From Saccharina japonica (taxonomy: Eukaryota > Sar > Phaeophyceae > Laminariales > Laminariaceae), in contig MEHQ01000533.1 in assembly GCA_008828725.1 (NCBI GenBank), positions 124,001-188,000 on the forward strand: a stretch of 64,000 nucleotides of DNA, given 5' to 3'. Below, piece by piece: positions 1-14,756 of the stretch; position 1 is the first letter of the stretch; every line of letters starts with the position of its first letter. The notes beneath the pieces were generated by a model. It did no database searches, was not told where the DNA came from, and saw only the letters and a list, made by a program, of their open reading frames with translations. Position numbers and translations under genes: made by a program.

Positions 1-170
1 AATAAGAAACAGGCTGACAAGAAAGCTAGGCTGGAATTTGAAGGAAAATAAGAAATTCGGGAAGTCGTTATCTTAAAATTTGTGTACAAAGAAAGCACCC
101 TCTCTCAAATAAGAAATCCAGCCTGGACCATTTTCCCTGTTTCTTATTAGGTGTCCTGTACTGTACCAAC
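1..170. repeat. Small repeat with AATAAGAAAC ends
   Basis: The motif AATAAGAAA(C) occurs near both ends and inside, with TTTCTTATTAG at the right. A related copy with clearer inverted ends lies at 47970-48120. This looks like a truncated short inverted-repeat element cut by the window edge. No coding sequence is seen. Confidence 0.4.
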
Positions 171-1186
171 AGTACTCGACATTCGGGCAGATACATTGAT
201 TTATTGCAAGTGGCCTTCGTGGCGGGGGAAAAATTCGTGCCTTGAGCTTGATTGAGCCAGCTCGTTCTCATAGTTGTCATAACATCTTTCGACCAAATCC
301 TCGATCTCACAGCTGTTTTTTTTTTTTTTAAACTTTTTTATAAATACGTCTCTAATTCGGCCGGACGTATAATGACCGTTTGACCTCTACTATGAATATA
401 CAGCGGGTGCTGCATTCCGAGCCATAATTTAATCCCGGTTTGGGCTCTAATATGAATACATGACGGGTATTGTATATGTCATCGCCGGGCGAGTGTGGTA
501 CCAGGTTTATTTCTTTGTTCTGAGTACGCGCATCATTTGTTTCCTCCTTATTTTTTTTTCTGTTTTACCTGTGGCTTTGCTTTATTCTTCCACTTTCCAT
601 AAATCCTTGAAGCCTTTCTCGCGACGACAGGCTAGACTAGACTAAAAAAAATGGGCCGGACCGCCAACAAAAAGCATTACCTAATCTGAGCGAGCCTCAG
701 CAAGCCTGAGCAAGCCTTAGCAAGCCTTGAGAAACTTTAGAGCCTTACTGTACCTTGCGCATACGAGCAGGCCATTGTTTAGGATATAGTGTCGCTCTCG
801 CCGCTAAGCATGATTTATTCCTCCAAATTTCTCAGCGTCCCCCCCAAAAGTGAGCTTGATGTTCTTATTAGCCGTAGATCGTAGAAAGTTGTTCCGTATT
901 CGTGGGCCTATACTGCATGCCTACGAGTTAGCACGTCTAGGACCCGCGAAAAGCGAAAAAACAAAACAAGATAGGCGATGCTATTTTAGCGTCGATTGAC
1001 CCTATTGGGTTTCCCGGGAGAAGTGACGGTAAAACGGGACGATAATTTCGGTGCTGCCCGAGCACCGTTCGAAACATCTGTAGAGTTGGTTGCTTTTTCA
1101 CTTGCGTTTCAGATACTTCCGGGTTGCTTTTGATGTACTTGCGGACTACAGCGCCTACTATTTCATCTACCAGTGAGTGTCTCATG
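171..1186. other. No gene seen; one diverged dispersed repeat
   Basis: No convincing exon is visible. The stretch near 795-915 resembles 31298-31412 (shared features: CGCCG, AATTTCT, AGCGY-CCCC, AAAR-TGAGC and TTCGTGGGC in the same order), so it is a dispersed repeat of unknown class. The rest shows only short homopolymer runs. Confidence 0.4.
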
Positions 1187-1485
1187 TTTTTTTTTCGTCC
1201 CGAGTGTTGTCTCCGCCCCTCTTTTCTCTCTCCATCCTGCAGTAGTCGTTACTCAGATCCGGGGTACCATAGGTAACGTAGCAGCCTCTATCTTGCCTCC
1301 TCCCCACTACGGTTCGTGAATTGCATTTGTGTTCGCGACAAGCCTCTTCTTCCCTCGTCGACTTACGTCGAATTGCGCCTCTACCTGCACTACGAACGTG
1401 CTTTCGGCAGTTGATCCCTTTTCATTTTCGCGAATGAGTTCACAATATCACCACGGTGGGATTCGAACTCACGAAATCAACTCTT
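1187..1485 (-). mobile_element. tRNA-derived SINE, full-length-like copy
   Basis: Read on the - strand, this copy has a tRNA-like head with a B-box-like GTTCGAATCCC (around 1459-1475). The body carries TCGACGNGAGTCGACGAGGGAAG, and the end is a run of A (T run at 1187-1195 on +). The same body occurs at 12777-13071, 17953-18274 and 45205-45527. The head, shared body and A tail together are typical of a Pol III-transcribed SINE mobilised by a partner LINE. No target-site duplication was identified. Confidence 0.7.
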
Positions 1486-1490
1486 TTATC

Positions 1491-1609
1491 GGGGGACCAT
1501 AGTAAACACTAGTGAATAGGGACCAAATATTGTCAGCAAAAATAGGGAAATCTGTCGGTTTTTGTGTATACCGTTGGTCCTATTTACTAGTATTTACTAT
1601 GCTCCACCG
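1491..1609. mobile_element. MITE family C (ends GGGGGACCATAGTAAA)
   Basis: A short non-coding element of about 120 bp. Its ends are inverted: GGGGACCATAGTAAAyACTAG on the left, CTAGTATTTACTATG then a C-rich stretch on the right. Other copies lie at 9357-9461, 22683-22815 and 35811-36112. It directly abuts the head of the SINE to its left. Confidence 0.65.
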
Positions 1610-2088
1610 CAATAGTAGCATTGGTAGGTAAACACTATAACACTATTAATAGGACCACCGGGGCAAAGTTGACCGGGAATGGCGGCGGCTACGTACTGGT
1701 ATTACTACTGCTGTGCAGTTATTGGTTGGGTGGCGATTCACGCGAACTGAGATAGCTAACTTTACTGTTTCTCGATATAAGACACTTCACACTCCAAACC
1801 ACAAACCCGCCAGCCATATCTTTACAAAACGCAAAACTCCGCAAACCCCCGCACGACTCTAACTGTATACTATATGCGAAGTATACGCGTGGTCAAGTAT
1901 TAACTAGTCGGCTAAGTAGGCCGGCTAACTATTTGTAGTCGGTGATTATTATGTAGTCAGCCCATTCACCGCCCAAGAGACCAGGCTCAATCAAGTGTCA
2001 ACGCGGTCAGTGCTACGAGAGCACCGTTGGAGGGACCTACACCGCCTATTCATGGAAGAAGATAGCCTGAACCGATTCAGAAAAAGTT
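1610..2088. other. No gene seen
   Basis: Unique-looking sequence with one CTATTAATAG palindrome at 1643-1652. No exon-like open frame with splice signals was found. Confidence 0.4.
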
Positions 2089-2258
2089 GAGGGTGCCTTC
2101 CAAGCTCTGTCTGAGAGACCTATACACGCATGTTGATAGATAGAGGGTGCCTTCCAAGCTCTGTCTGAGAGACCTATATACACGCATGTTGATAGATAGA
2201 GGGTGCCTTCCAAGCTCTGTCTGAGAGACCTATATACACGCATGTTGATAGATAGACA
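2089..2258. repeat. Minisatellite, about 55-bp unit x3
   Basis: Units begin at 2089, 2143 and 2199 with GAGGGTGCCTTCCAAGC and end in ATGTTGATAGATA. They are almost identical, differing mainly by a two-base indel in a TATA stretch. This implies a recent tandem expansion. Confidence 0.9.
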
Positions 2259-3224
2259 GCTAGCTTACAGCAAGCCCCACAGTTTTTTTGTGCTGCCCAA
2301 GCACCGTTCGAGGGACCTACAGCGCCTATTAGTAGAAAAAAAAGGCAGCCCAAGTCAGGCCCCAAACAGCTCCAAGAGAGAGACTTCCAACATGGAGCCG
2401 TTTGCTGGCTGGTGTAGTGATGCAACAAAACATGGTGCAGCAGATCATGGTGCAGCAGATCGTGCTGCAGCAGAGCATGCTGTCCGGGGGAACACTACGA
2501 GAAAAAAAAAAAAGAAACGTGAGTAAATGCGATTCCACGCTACTTCGTTCCTGAGATGGCCCGAAAACTACGTGTATTGATGCCAGCAGTAGCATATACG
2601 AGACATGTATGAATCGCAGCAGTACCCTATGCGAGATACGCTTTGCTGTCAGCAGTAGCCTATTTGAAACATATACTACTGTAGTGGCAGCAGTGGCCTA
2701 TGCGAACTATTGATGACAGCACTAGCCAGTAGCTTATGGAGGCGTGCAGTAATGACAGCAGTAGCCTACGCGAGGCGTGCCGTATGTGAGGCAGGCCAAA
2801 AGGTGCATGTAGACTGTACCGGTACGTAGCAATAAGTTTCACCGGTACATATGTATTAATGTATGTGCGTATGTGTTCCTTCACATTTAACGCCTTCCGG
2901 TAATGAAGATAGCGACCTAAACAATCATAACTTTTGGTGATATCGACCGCCTACGAGCAGCATGCGCACATCATTACAGATACATGCCGTGTTGCTGCCG
3001 TGTCGTATGTGGCTCCTTGCATTGCACCAGCTATTGCAACTCGGGCACCAATTTATATCAATCACCCCCCAACCAAGCGGTGACCGTTGCTGCTGTAATG
3101 GTCATCACTTTTTACTTTTTTCCCGTCATTTTTTGCCTCGGAAGTCCTGACAGGGTGATAAACTGTTCTTGCTGCCCATCGACATCCAGCACACACCAAG
3201 GGCCCGTGCTGATTATTCGTCCTT
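2259..3224. other. No gene seen; dispersed repeat at 2985-3140
   Basis: 2259-2980 holds CAG/TAG-rich short repeats such as GCAGCAGATC and CAGTAGCCTA. The block 2985-3140 resembles 12035-12220 (shared CTCCTTGCATT, AACTCGGGCA, CCGTTGCTG and TTTTCGTCATTTTT), so it is a dispersed repeat with one other copy here. Confidence 0.5.
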
Positions 3225-3535
3225 GTCGTGGAGATATAAAGTACACCGTATCACACCGGTGATATTATAGCACACCCCCTCTATTAATAGAGATACACCG
3301 TATCACACCGGTGATAAAATAGCACACCCCCTTTATTAATAGAGATACACCGTATCACACCGGTGATAAATAGCACACCCCCTCTATTAATAGAGATATA
3401 CCGTATTACACCGGGTGATATTATAGCACACCCCCCTCTCTTAATAGAGATATCACACCGGTGATTAAATAGCACACCCCCTATATTAATAGAGATATAC
3501 AGTATCACACCTGGTGATAAGATAGCACGCCCCCT
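3225..3535. repeat. Minisatellite, about 54-bp unit x6, inverted relative to the next array
   Basis: The unit reads roughly CACACCGGTGATAAAATAGCACACCCCC then ATTAATAGAGATA. Six diverged units are visible. The reverse complement of its core (GTGTGCTATTTTATCAC) matches the unit of the array at 3768-4195, so the two arrays form an inverted pair. Confidence 0.85.
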
Positions 3536-3767
3536 AATGTCGGACGGAGTTTTCAGCGGGGAGAGTGCCAACGCCGAGCGAGAGGTGTACCGGTTATTAA
3601 GATGTACTGGTACCGTAGATGAGGTCTTCCCAAAGCGGCCGTTTTGGTTAAGCATTAAGTGTGCACCCCTCTAAGGCAGATTCTGGAAACAAAAAGCGGC
3701 TCTCAAATTCATCCCACGGGCTGTGTAATCTTATCGTATTGATTAAAGTATGGGGGTGTGGTATCTT

Positions 3768-4195
3768 AACACCCGTGTGTTATGTTATCACGCTGTGTTA
3801 TGTTATCACACGCGTGTTAGGTGTTAGGTTATCACCCGTGTGTTATGTTATCACCCGTGTGTTATCTTTATCACCCTTATGTTATATTTATCACCCGTGT
3901 GTTATCTTTATCACAGTCGTGTTATCGTTATCACGCTGTGTTATGTTATCAAACGTTGTGTTATGTTATCACCCGGTGTGTTATCTTATCACCCGTATAA
4001 CATTTCATCCCCCATGTGTTATTTTATCACCCATGTGTCATTTTGTCACCCGTGTGGTATATTACCACCGGTGTGTTGTAGTATCACCCGTGTGTTATTT
4101 TATCACACGTGGGCTAACTTGTCGCACGTGTTTTACCTTGGCACACGTGTGTTGTATTACCACACGTGTTATCTTATCACACGTTGTGTGTTCTT
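3768..4195. repeat. Minisatellite, about 19-bp unit (GTGTGTTATNTTATCACCC)
   Basis: More than 20 imperfect units run through the interval, alternating TTATCAC and CCCGTGTGTT. Units vary by single bases and short indels. Long open frames over it are by-products of the repeat. Confidence 0.9.
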
Positions 4196-4204
4196 CGCAA
4201 TAAA

Positions 4205-4480
4205 CCGTTATGTTTACCCATAGCCATCCGACACACCCAGTGCCCGTGCTGGTTCTCCGTCCTACCATCTCGTAGATAAATAATGGATTGTCTGTCATCA
4301 CACACTACGAGGCACAACTCATACATCTCACATGCAGCACGTAAGACTATTAATAGGCACTGCATTGTCATGCCACAGCGTACTGGAGGCGGAAAGCACA
4401 ACATAAACAAGCCCACCAAACCGCAGGAGAGAAAGAGAAAGAGATATTAATAAAAACGACTACAATATGAAAGCAAAACG
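4205..4480. repeat. Dispersed repeat K
   Basis: Resembles 6965-7190 (shared TTACCCA, ACACCCAGTG, CCTGN-TTC and AGAGATA-like words in the same order). That second copy sits as an insert inside a TA-flanked element. Class unknown; no coding sequence seen. Confidence 0.4.
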
Positions 4481-4675
4481 GAAAAGAAAAAACAGGGCAG
4501 ACCTTAAATTGTAAGATTTGTCGATCGTTTTAATCACTTTTGTTTTTGTTTGCCGGTTTTCTTCTGGACATTCTGGACAGCATTGATGAGGGCCGGCCAT
4601 GGTTTTTGGGGTTGGGGCTAAATTTATAGTAGGTATTCGGTACGTAGCGCATTCCAGTAGTGGGGCCTGCATAAG

Positions 4676-4965
4676 GCAGTACGAATATGGCGGCCGCTCG
4701 ATATACGACGGTCCAAATCGGCCGTCATGACCGAACAATTGTACTCGCACGGTGGAATGAATAAGGCGGCCGTCCGATATAAGGCGGTCAAAATCGGCCG
4801 TCATGACCGGGCAGTTTCGCTCACACGGTGAAATGAATAAGGCGGCCGCCCGGTATGAGGCGGTCAAAATCGGCCGTCATGACCTGACAATTGCACTCCC
4901 ACGGTGGAATAAATAAGGCCGCCGCCCGATACAAGGCGGTCGAGATATCGGTGCACTATACCGCC
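4676..4965. repeat. GC-rich minisatellite, 82-bp unit x3.5
   Basis: The unit contains GGCGGCCGCCCGATATAAGG, CAAAATCGGCCGTCATGACC and a CACGGTGGAATGAATAA tail. Units repeat every 81-82 bp with about 10% differences. Each carries a 10-12 bp GC palindrome (GGCGGCCGCC) and TCATGA. Confidence 0.9.
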
Positions 4966-4989
4966 TTATATAGGCCCCAGGCCCCGCTA

Positions 4990-5200
4990 CTGTGCTGTGT
5001 TTGCCTTCTTTCACGGCGTGTGTGCGGGGCTGTATTTCACGGCGTGTGTGCCGGGCTATTTATCAAGAACAAAAATCGGATACGTTTCTTCCAGAGACCT
5101 AAACCTACTTTAGTATATACAGCAGTAGAGACACCTGCTACTCGATGGACACGTACAGCAGTAGACAGTAGAGACATGTAGAGACGCTTGTTACCCGATG
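4990..5200. repeat. Short local duplications
   Basis: TTCACGGCGTGTGTGC is duplicated in 5010-5055, and CAGCAGTAGAGACA-like words recur in 5118-5180. No gene is apparent. Confidence 0.5.
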
Positions 5201-5359
5201 GGCGCACATTTGGCCTATGATAGGCTGATAGCCATGACAAAATGTCACAGCTGTTATTGCGAAACAAGACTGACTTTCCGACGCGTCTGGGTGTAAGGAG
5301 GGAGCCCCTTCATTAATAAAATGTTTAGTCGTACTCGTAGTCGATTATTCGGTATGAAA

Positions 5360-6345
5360 TTTGCTTCGGAGAGACTTTTCCCGTACTCAGGGACACGTGG
5401 GACAAGCCCCCAAAATGTGGGCAGCTGTCTGCATCCAAGACAATGGTTGCCACACACTTTGTACGACACACAGGGACTGTTACGGTGGACCATGGTAATG
5501 AGGACCCATTACGTACACAAAAAAACTATATATTACAGTATTTTTACTAGGCTTATTTGGTCCTGATAACTATGTCCCCCCGTTATAGCGCTAGGCATTG
5601 GTCCATTGGTTCATTGGATCTGATTGGTCTGGTTGGATTAGGGTCGGGTTACAGTAGTTCCATTCCCCTCGTATACAGTGGCCCTCATACATTTTCTGGA
5701 ATAGGTTGGTAAGCTGCCCACCAATTTTTTATACGACTGCCTGTATTCCGAGACTGGGACTAACCATGGCGCTAGCGAATGGTTGATTGGGCCTATCTGA
5801 TTGGCTTATGGTTGGCTTATGATTACGGTCTGGGTTAGCTGTAGTTGTCTTGTACACAGTGACCCTCAACAGCTTTTCTGAAATAAGTGGTACGCTACCC
5901 TCCATTTTTTACACAACTGTTTGTATTCAAGACGATGGTTGGAACACACTTTGTGATAAACAATGTGACCACGTATATACCTGGTATGTCGTAGCGCTAA
6001 TCACTTGGCTGAATGTAATTAGACGCGAGCCGGCGAGGGAAGAAAGGGGTGAAGGCGCGAACTATCCATGGGTTAATAGTGGGGAGGGGGAGGAGAGCCT
6101 GCTATGTGACCCCGGGGGTCTGAATTAGGACTAGTACAGTAGGAGGGAGAGAGAAAACGGTGAAAATAATGATGGGGAAAATATATATGGTTGACTGGGA
6201 TTGATCGGCTCAGGGTTAGTAGGGGTAGTCTTAGTTCTAGTCGTCTTGTACAGAGTGACCCTCATTTGTTTTCTTGACTGGGTTTCGGTAAAACACCCTC
6301 TAGATTTTGCACACTTGCCGGCATTCGCAGCGACTCGCGGCCTTG
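5360..6345. repeat. Diverged tandem repeat of about 200 bp, 3-4 copies
   Basis: The sequence TTGTACACAGTGACCCTCA with downstream TTTTCTG..AATA and a C-rich TTTTTTACAC stretch recurs at about 5675, 5852 and 6247, with a partial copy at 5400-5470. A SINE 3' fragment separates the last two copies. Open frames over the copies are not conserved between them, so I do not call a gene. Confidence 0.55.
6026..6170 (+). mobile_element. SINE 3' fragment
   Basis: Shares GAGCCGGCGAGGGAAGAAA, TAGTGGGGAGGGGGAGGAGAG, a CCCGG..CTGA segment and GGAGGGAGAGAGAAA with the SINE copies elsewhere, but lacks the tRNA-like head. It is 5'-truncated, as expected of a retroposed SINE. Confidence 0.6.
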
Positions 6346-6894
6346 AGCCTTGCCTCTATCTGTGGACCGAAGTATATGGAGCATTTTCCTCTTACAGTAG
6401 TATTAACATCTAAACGGTCATTATGTTTGCGCCGCGAGTGGTATACTTCGAAGTATTGGACTTGAGAGGGGAAAACTGCCTCTAAAACGTGCCGATTTCA
6501 GCATCGGGCCTCACCAAACATTATGCGGCTAGTCGGTTGAGCTCTACACTATTTATAGTAGTAAGTCAACCATACTAATATTAGGTCGACCATACTAATA
6601 AGAAGTAAACTATACTAATAGTAATAAAAAAATGATTTGAGAAATGAAAGGACGCGTTTGCCCGGCCTATATGATACATGCATTGTTCGACTAAATAGTA
6701 TCAAAACGAACATGGGATTAACGATAAGGCGCATGCTTTATAAGGTTATTGGGTAGTATATTAATAGTAAGTCATAGTCAGTCACAACGTCACAACCATT
6801 GTTTTCGCCAAGCCCAAACAATTTTACGCCTGTGGCAGGTCGCGTCTCTTATTTGGGCTTGTTGATTATATACTAAGTATAGTACAAGGTACCC
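6346..6894. other. No gene seen
   Basis: AT-rich, with two short repeats of ATACTAATA in 6540-6625. No exon could be supported. Confidence 0.4.
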
Positions 6895-7283
6895 CGAGTT
6901 AAGAGCGCCCAAATTAAGGGCATTCTGGAATTAAGAGCGGTCCCACCAATATAGTGTGTGTATTTAAACCCGTTATTTTTACCCAACTACATCAGTACAC
7001 CCAGTGTCTGTCCTGATTCCTAATCCTAGAGAGATACAAATGATGTGGTCACAGACTGAGACAGATGAAAAACAAAAAAATACACGCAAATTAATCGGTA
7101 AAGCAAGTGAAATGCCAACGTGCCGGGTATGAGAACACAACGACACAAGCCAAACCAGAAAAATAAGAACAACAAGAACATTATAAAAGCTATATATTGC
7201 CCACTATAGATGAGAGCAGTATGCATTTTAGAGTGCCTGTTTCGGCTTAGTCACGGGGCGCTCTTAAATACGGGTATCCACTG
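6895..7283. mobile_element. Tc1/mariner-like MITE family D with an insert
   Basis: The left end is TA|CAAGGTACCCCGAGTTAAGAGCG and the right end is GGCGCTCTTAAATACGGGTATCCACTG. The ends are inverted copies of those of the intact element at 26874-27077. A block of about 230 bp (6965-7190) resembling dispersed repeat K interrupts it. Non-coding, hence non-autonomous. Confidence 0.6.
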
Positions 7284-7424
7284 AATAGGAAAAAAATGCC
7301 GAAAACGAGTGTCGGTTTCAGCATCAGTCGCACCAAGAAACATAAGGAGGCGTTGCTGGGGCAGGTGATAGAGGATGTGTCCGAAGGACAACGGAAGGAG
7401 TTGTACGGCGATACTTGTGCTTGC

Positions 7425-7762
7425 ACTGGGACCCAGCGTGCGGTCGATTGATGTAGCCGATAACTGTAACCGATATCGTTATACTTCGTGTATCCGAAAC
7501 GTCACCTGTTTGGCCGCGTCTCGGTGTGCAAATTAGGTTCGGCCGCAAGAGCTCAAATAGACCCAACGTGCGCTCGATTGCTGCGACAGATCACTGTAAC
7601 CAATAACTCACCGATAACTACAGTACTGTAAACGATAACTACTGTAACCGATATCGTTTATAACCGAAACGTCACCTGTTCGGCCGCCTCTCGATGTTCG
7701 AAAATCTATAAAGGTTCGGTCGCAAGAGCTCGAAGGGACCCAACGTGCGCGCCATTGCCGCC
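7425..7762 (+). promoter_or_regulatory. Tandemly repeated 5' leader of the DCN1-like gene
   Basis: The string ACCCAACGTGCGC (first copy GACCCAGCGTGCGG) occurs at about 7431, 7559 and 7737. The first two are followed by TAACTGTAACCGATATCGTT and CCGAAACGTCACCTGTT, then by GGTTCGG..CGCAAGAGCTC before the next unit. The last unit runs straight into the start codon at 7763. The unit may be a promoter or leader amplified in tandem; whether each copy holds a transcription start cannot be read from sequence. Confidence 0.55.
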
Positions 7763-11157
<3,395 letters not shown>

Positions 11158-11159
11158 CT

Positions 11160-11940
11160 ACCACAACCAATATCGTCATGACCACCATTACCACCATCAC
11201 CATCAACACCACCAATCAACATATGGACCAAGACCACCAATCAACATATGGACCGTAAAATATGGTCATGACTATTATCATGGACCACGATCATGAATAC
11301 CGCCATGGAGTAGAAAATATGGCCATGAAGGTACTCGTTGACTATGGTCGAAGATTCTATCCAGGATGCTATATTCAAGGAGATGGGTCTTTTTGGGCTT
11401 GTCAAAGCCTCTTTTTTTGGCCTTATTATACTAGTTTTAGTGTAGGGGCGGCCAGTCAAGGGGTCAAACGGCAGTCTCCTGTATAACATATTTTTGACGA
11501 CCATCAACATATGGACCGTGAAATGTGGTCCGCATGTATATTCAGGATAATACTAGTACTGCGGTGCGCGTATTGTGTTGTGTGTGTTTTTTTACTTTCC
11601 TTCCAACCGGGCGCGCTTGTTAGCCTTAGCCTGCTTTTGATACCACAAGCGAAATTTCAGGGAAATGAGCGAAATGTGATGAACAGCATCGTCATCATAG
11701 TGGACCATAATCATGAATATCGTCATGAGTATCAGCATGAACATCCCGTCACGAATATCGTCATGGTCATCCATCGTTACTATCGTCATGGAAACTCGAT
11801 CAGGGGTACCGTCATGAACGTCATCCTCATCGTGCACCTTCATCGTCAACAAAATCGCGCACATGATCATGAACGTCACCAATGAACACCATGAACACTC
11901 TCGTGCACCATCATGAACATGATCATCATCATGGACATGT
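11160..11940. repeat. CATCATGA/ACCATCA-rich region downstream of the DCN1-like gene
   Basis: ACCACCAATCAACATATGGACC recurs near 11207, 11226 and 11498, and ATCGTCATGAATATC-type words fill 11655-11935. No gene is recognised; open frames follow the repeat. Confidence 0.55.
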
Positions 11941-12776
11941 TTTTATTTAAAGTGCCTTATTTAAATTGGGGGGGGGCATTTTAAGGGATATCGGCCAAAA
12001 CTATTTAGTAATATCGTTGTGTTATCAACCGTCACCCAGCAGTACGGGTCGTATATGGGACCATGTTGCACCCCTTCCTTATCATACAACTCCTTGCATT
12101 TCAACCATCGGAACTCGGGCATCAATTTGCATCATCCACTAATCAGACTCAGCGGCCGTTGCTGTAACCGTCAAAAAATGTTTTCGTCATTTTTCGTCAT
12201 TTTTCCGTTTTGTACTATAATCAAGTTAATCAAGTATCAAGCGCGTTAAGAAGACACCGTTCTTTTTTAGGCCCGCCAAGGAGGTCTGTTGTCTTTAATA
12301 TGTTATGTTTAGTGTAGGGGGTAGTCAGTCAAGGCATCAAACCGCGGTTTCCTACTCTGTAGCATATTTCCCCTCTATTATATAGCCACGCAATTTAATT
12401 GTTTTTCGTGCTATCGTATGGAACCCACGGAGCAGTTTTATAAGGAACATCTGGCGTTTTTTGTGGATTGTGGGGCAACCAATGCCCTGCTGCGAGTCGG
12501 AAGTTGTTTCTTATTTCTATGGACGGGTGGGCAGGCGTTTTTCGCAGGATGTACGTAGGAATATTAATACCAGGTGACGTACGTAGAACCACACCATTAC
12601 CAGTACTGTTCAGAATTTAAAAAAAAAAATCTGTTGTATTTTTCTAGGTGACAAAAAACAAATTGTGGACGCTTTCTAGGATCAAGATATTGTTATTTTG
12701 GATCTACAGACTCTTGCATCCGGTTGCCCCGGTCGTCTATTAATAGTGGCTAGCTTAAAATGCTACTATTAATAGC
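11941..12776. other. No gene seen; dispersed repeat at 12035-12220
   Basis: 12035-12220 is a second copy of the repeat at 2985-3140. Two CTATTAATAG palindromes lie at 12737-12746 and 12766-12775, just before a SINE. Nothing coding is recognised. Confidence 0.4.
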
Positions 12777-13071
12777 ATTGGTATCCGAGTTCGAATCCAG
12801 TCGTAGTGAGATTTTGACATTATTTATTTACAAAAATAGAAAGGAACCAATTGCTGAGAGCGCCTTCGTAGCGTTTGCAGGCGGAATTCGACGCGGCGAG
12901 TCGACGAGTGAAAAAAGTGCTGAAATAATCAAAAGTGCAAGGCACGTACCGTAGTGGGGAGGGAAGAGAAGAGCCTTTTCAGTGACGCCGGATCTGAGTT
13001 ACGACTATCAATACGAGGGAGAGAGGAGAGAAGGGCGAAGATAATAAATGGGATGGGAAAAAAAAAAAAAA
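12777..13071 (+). mobile_element. tRNA-derived SINE
   Basis: The head has GAGTTCGAATCC (B box) near 12788. The body has AATTCGACGCGGCGAGTCGACG, GTGGGGAGGGAAGAGAAGAG and GATAATAAATGGGATGGG, followed by about 13 A. It is a nearly complete copy; the A-box half of the head is short. Confidence 0.75.
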
Positions 13072-13077
13072 TGGAGC

Positions 13078-13690
13078 CCACCGGTTCTCAAGGTGCTTGC
13101 TTTTTGAATCTATCTACCAGCTCTTGCTTTGGACCCAAACCCTTGTTATTTCTGAGGCTTGCTTTTAGATCAAGCGGCCCTTGCTCTGGATCCAAACGAT
13201 TCTTACTGAGGCTTCCTTTTTGGGTTGTCAAGCGCCTCTTGCTTAGGATCCAAACCGTTATTTCTGAGGATTCCATTTTTTTCTCTAGCGCCTCTTGCTT
13301 TGGATCCAAACCGTTATTTATGAGGCTTCTTTTTTTCTCTAGCGGCTCTTGGTTCGGATCCACCGGTTCTTTCTGAAGCTTTCTCTTGGGCCTATGATAG
13401 AGGCTCCTTGGATCCAAGCGGTTGGTTCGGAGGGTTTCTTTTTGGATCTAGCGGCTCGTGCTTTGGGTTAATACGGTTACTACATAGTTTTGAGGAGTGT
13501 TTAGTATCTACCGGCTATTTTTTTTCTTGCTTCGGTTCGAAACGGTTATTCTTTGGCTTGCTTTTTGGATCTAATGGCTCTTGCTTTGGACCCAAACAGT
13601 TCTTTCTGTGGCTTGCTTTTGAAGATTTTTACCGGGTCTTTGCTTTGAACCTTTGAGGCTTCCTTTTTGAATTTACCGGCTGTTTTCAAT
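13078..13690. repeat. Minisatellite, about 58-bp unit, about 10 units
   Basis: The unit reads about CTCTTGCTTTGGATCCAAAC then GGTTCTTTCTGAGGCTTGC and TTTTTGGATCTAGCGG. Because unit length is near a multiple of three, long open frames appear on both strands; these are repeat artefacts. Confidence 0.85.
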
Positions 13691-14357
13691 CGATAACATC
13701 GGTATGTTTTTTTAAATATATACCCGGTAATATAAACGTTTCGCTGTTTTTGGACGGATACAATCAGCTCTAGAACTGGATCAAAATTTGTTTTTTATGG
13801 ATGTCAATTCTTTCTTGGCTCCTCTTTTGATGTATCATCAAAGTGGCTAATTCGCCAGGTTTACCCAGGGTTGTCTATTTCGGAAACTCCAAACCTGTCT
13901 GGCTGTCTGACTGACTGTCTTTCTGACCCTGGGTCCAAAGAGGCTCCAATCCACGGCAACCCCCCCTCGCCCCCCAAACCTGACGCGCATACCACGCGTA
14001 TACCGCGCGCAGCGAGAATCGATCGCCGACACACGTACAACTTTCGGCTTCAACGGGGACCTGTGCCTTGAGCTACGCGCCCCACCCGCACCCGGAGGAG
14101 CAAACTTCGCTCGCGCAAGAGTCGGTACGAGCAGAAAAATCGTTCGCAACTTCCTACAGCGCATCGCTCGTAATAAAAGTGTGCAAAAGTGGGATCACAT
14201 CGTCGAGCCACAGGTCGCCCAGCGGGAATGGTTAATGGCTTTCGCCAAAAAAAGGTACGATACCCCGCCAGTCACATATATTTTCGCCAAAAAAAGGTGC
14301 AGTACCCGGTCAGTCACATATATATATGTTTTCATCAAAAAAAGGTACAGGTACCGG
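13691..14357. other. No gene seen
   Basis: A GC-richer patch lies at 13920-14170, but no recognisable protein or splice pair is visible. 14235-14355 repeats TTTTCGCCAAAAAAAGGTAC with TCAGTCACATATAT three times. Confidence 0.4.
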
Positions 14358-14652
14358 CGCATGTTATCTTAAAGGTAGAGGTGCATCATGTTTGTTTCTG
14401 AGGGTGTTGTGGTCACTTGAGGTGCTCAATACCTCACCCAAAAACTGATTTACTACAAGTAGGAGGAAAACAACAGGGTTATCCCATGAACAACCCCATG
14501 ACCTAAGTAAAGGATAAAACATATTTCAAGCAACACAAGCAACACAAGCATGAATGAAAGTCGGACGATTTTGGGTTAAGGAACCTTTAATAGTTCATTC
14601 AGAAACAAAATCAGCCAAATAAAGGTACAGTACCTCTATCGTAGCACGGGCC
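14358..14652. mobile_element. MITE family A copy
   Basis: The left end is GGTAGAGGTGCATCATG; the right end is GGTACAGTACCTCTATCGTAGCAC. The internal landmarks of the family are present: CTCACCCAAAAACTGATTT, CCCATGACCTAAGTA and TTTTGGGTTAAGGA. About 295 bp, no coding capacity. Confidence 0.75.
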
Positions 14653-14678
14653 ACCCCTATCTTAGAATGCCTCCTCCA

Positions 14679-14707
14679 TCGGTCGGTCGGTCGGTCGGTC
14701 GGTCGGT
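14679..14707. repeat. (GGTC)n microsatellite
   Basis: Seven GGTC tetramers in a row next to the right end of a MITE. Confidence 0.95.
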
Positions 14708-14756
14708 CTACAGCCACCTCGAAGGGGGTCCCTATTTTTTGGCGACGAAAAAACTA

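Noticed and set aside
2203-2526. 107-codon frame with AADHGAADRAAAEH
   Set aside because: Overlaps the 55-bp minisatellite and a CAGCAGATC repeat.
3661-4223. 127-180 codon frames with repeated CYVITRV-like words
   Set aside because: They are generated by the 19-bp minisatellite and shift frame with unit indels.
13088-13417. 109-140 codon frames with GSKRLL/DPKQE repeats
   Set aside because: Both strands are open over the 58-bp minisatellite; no non-repeat domain.
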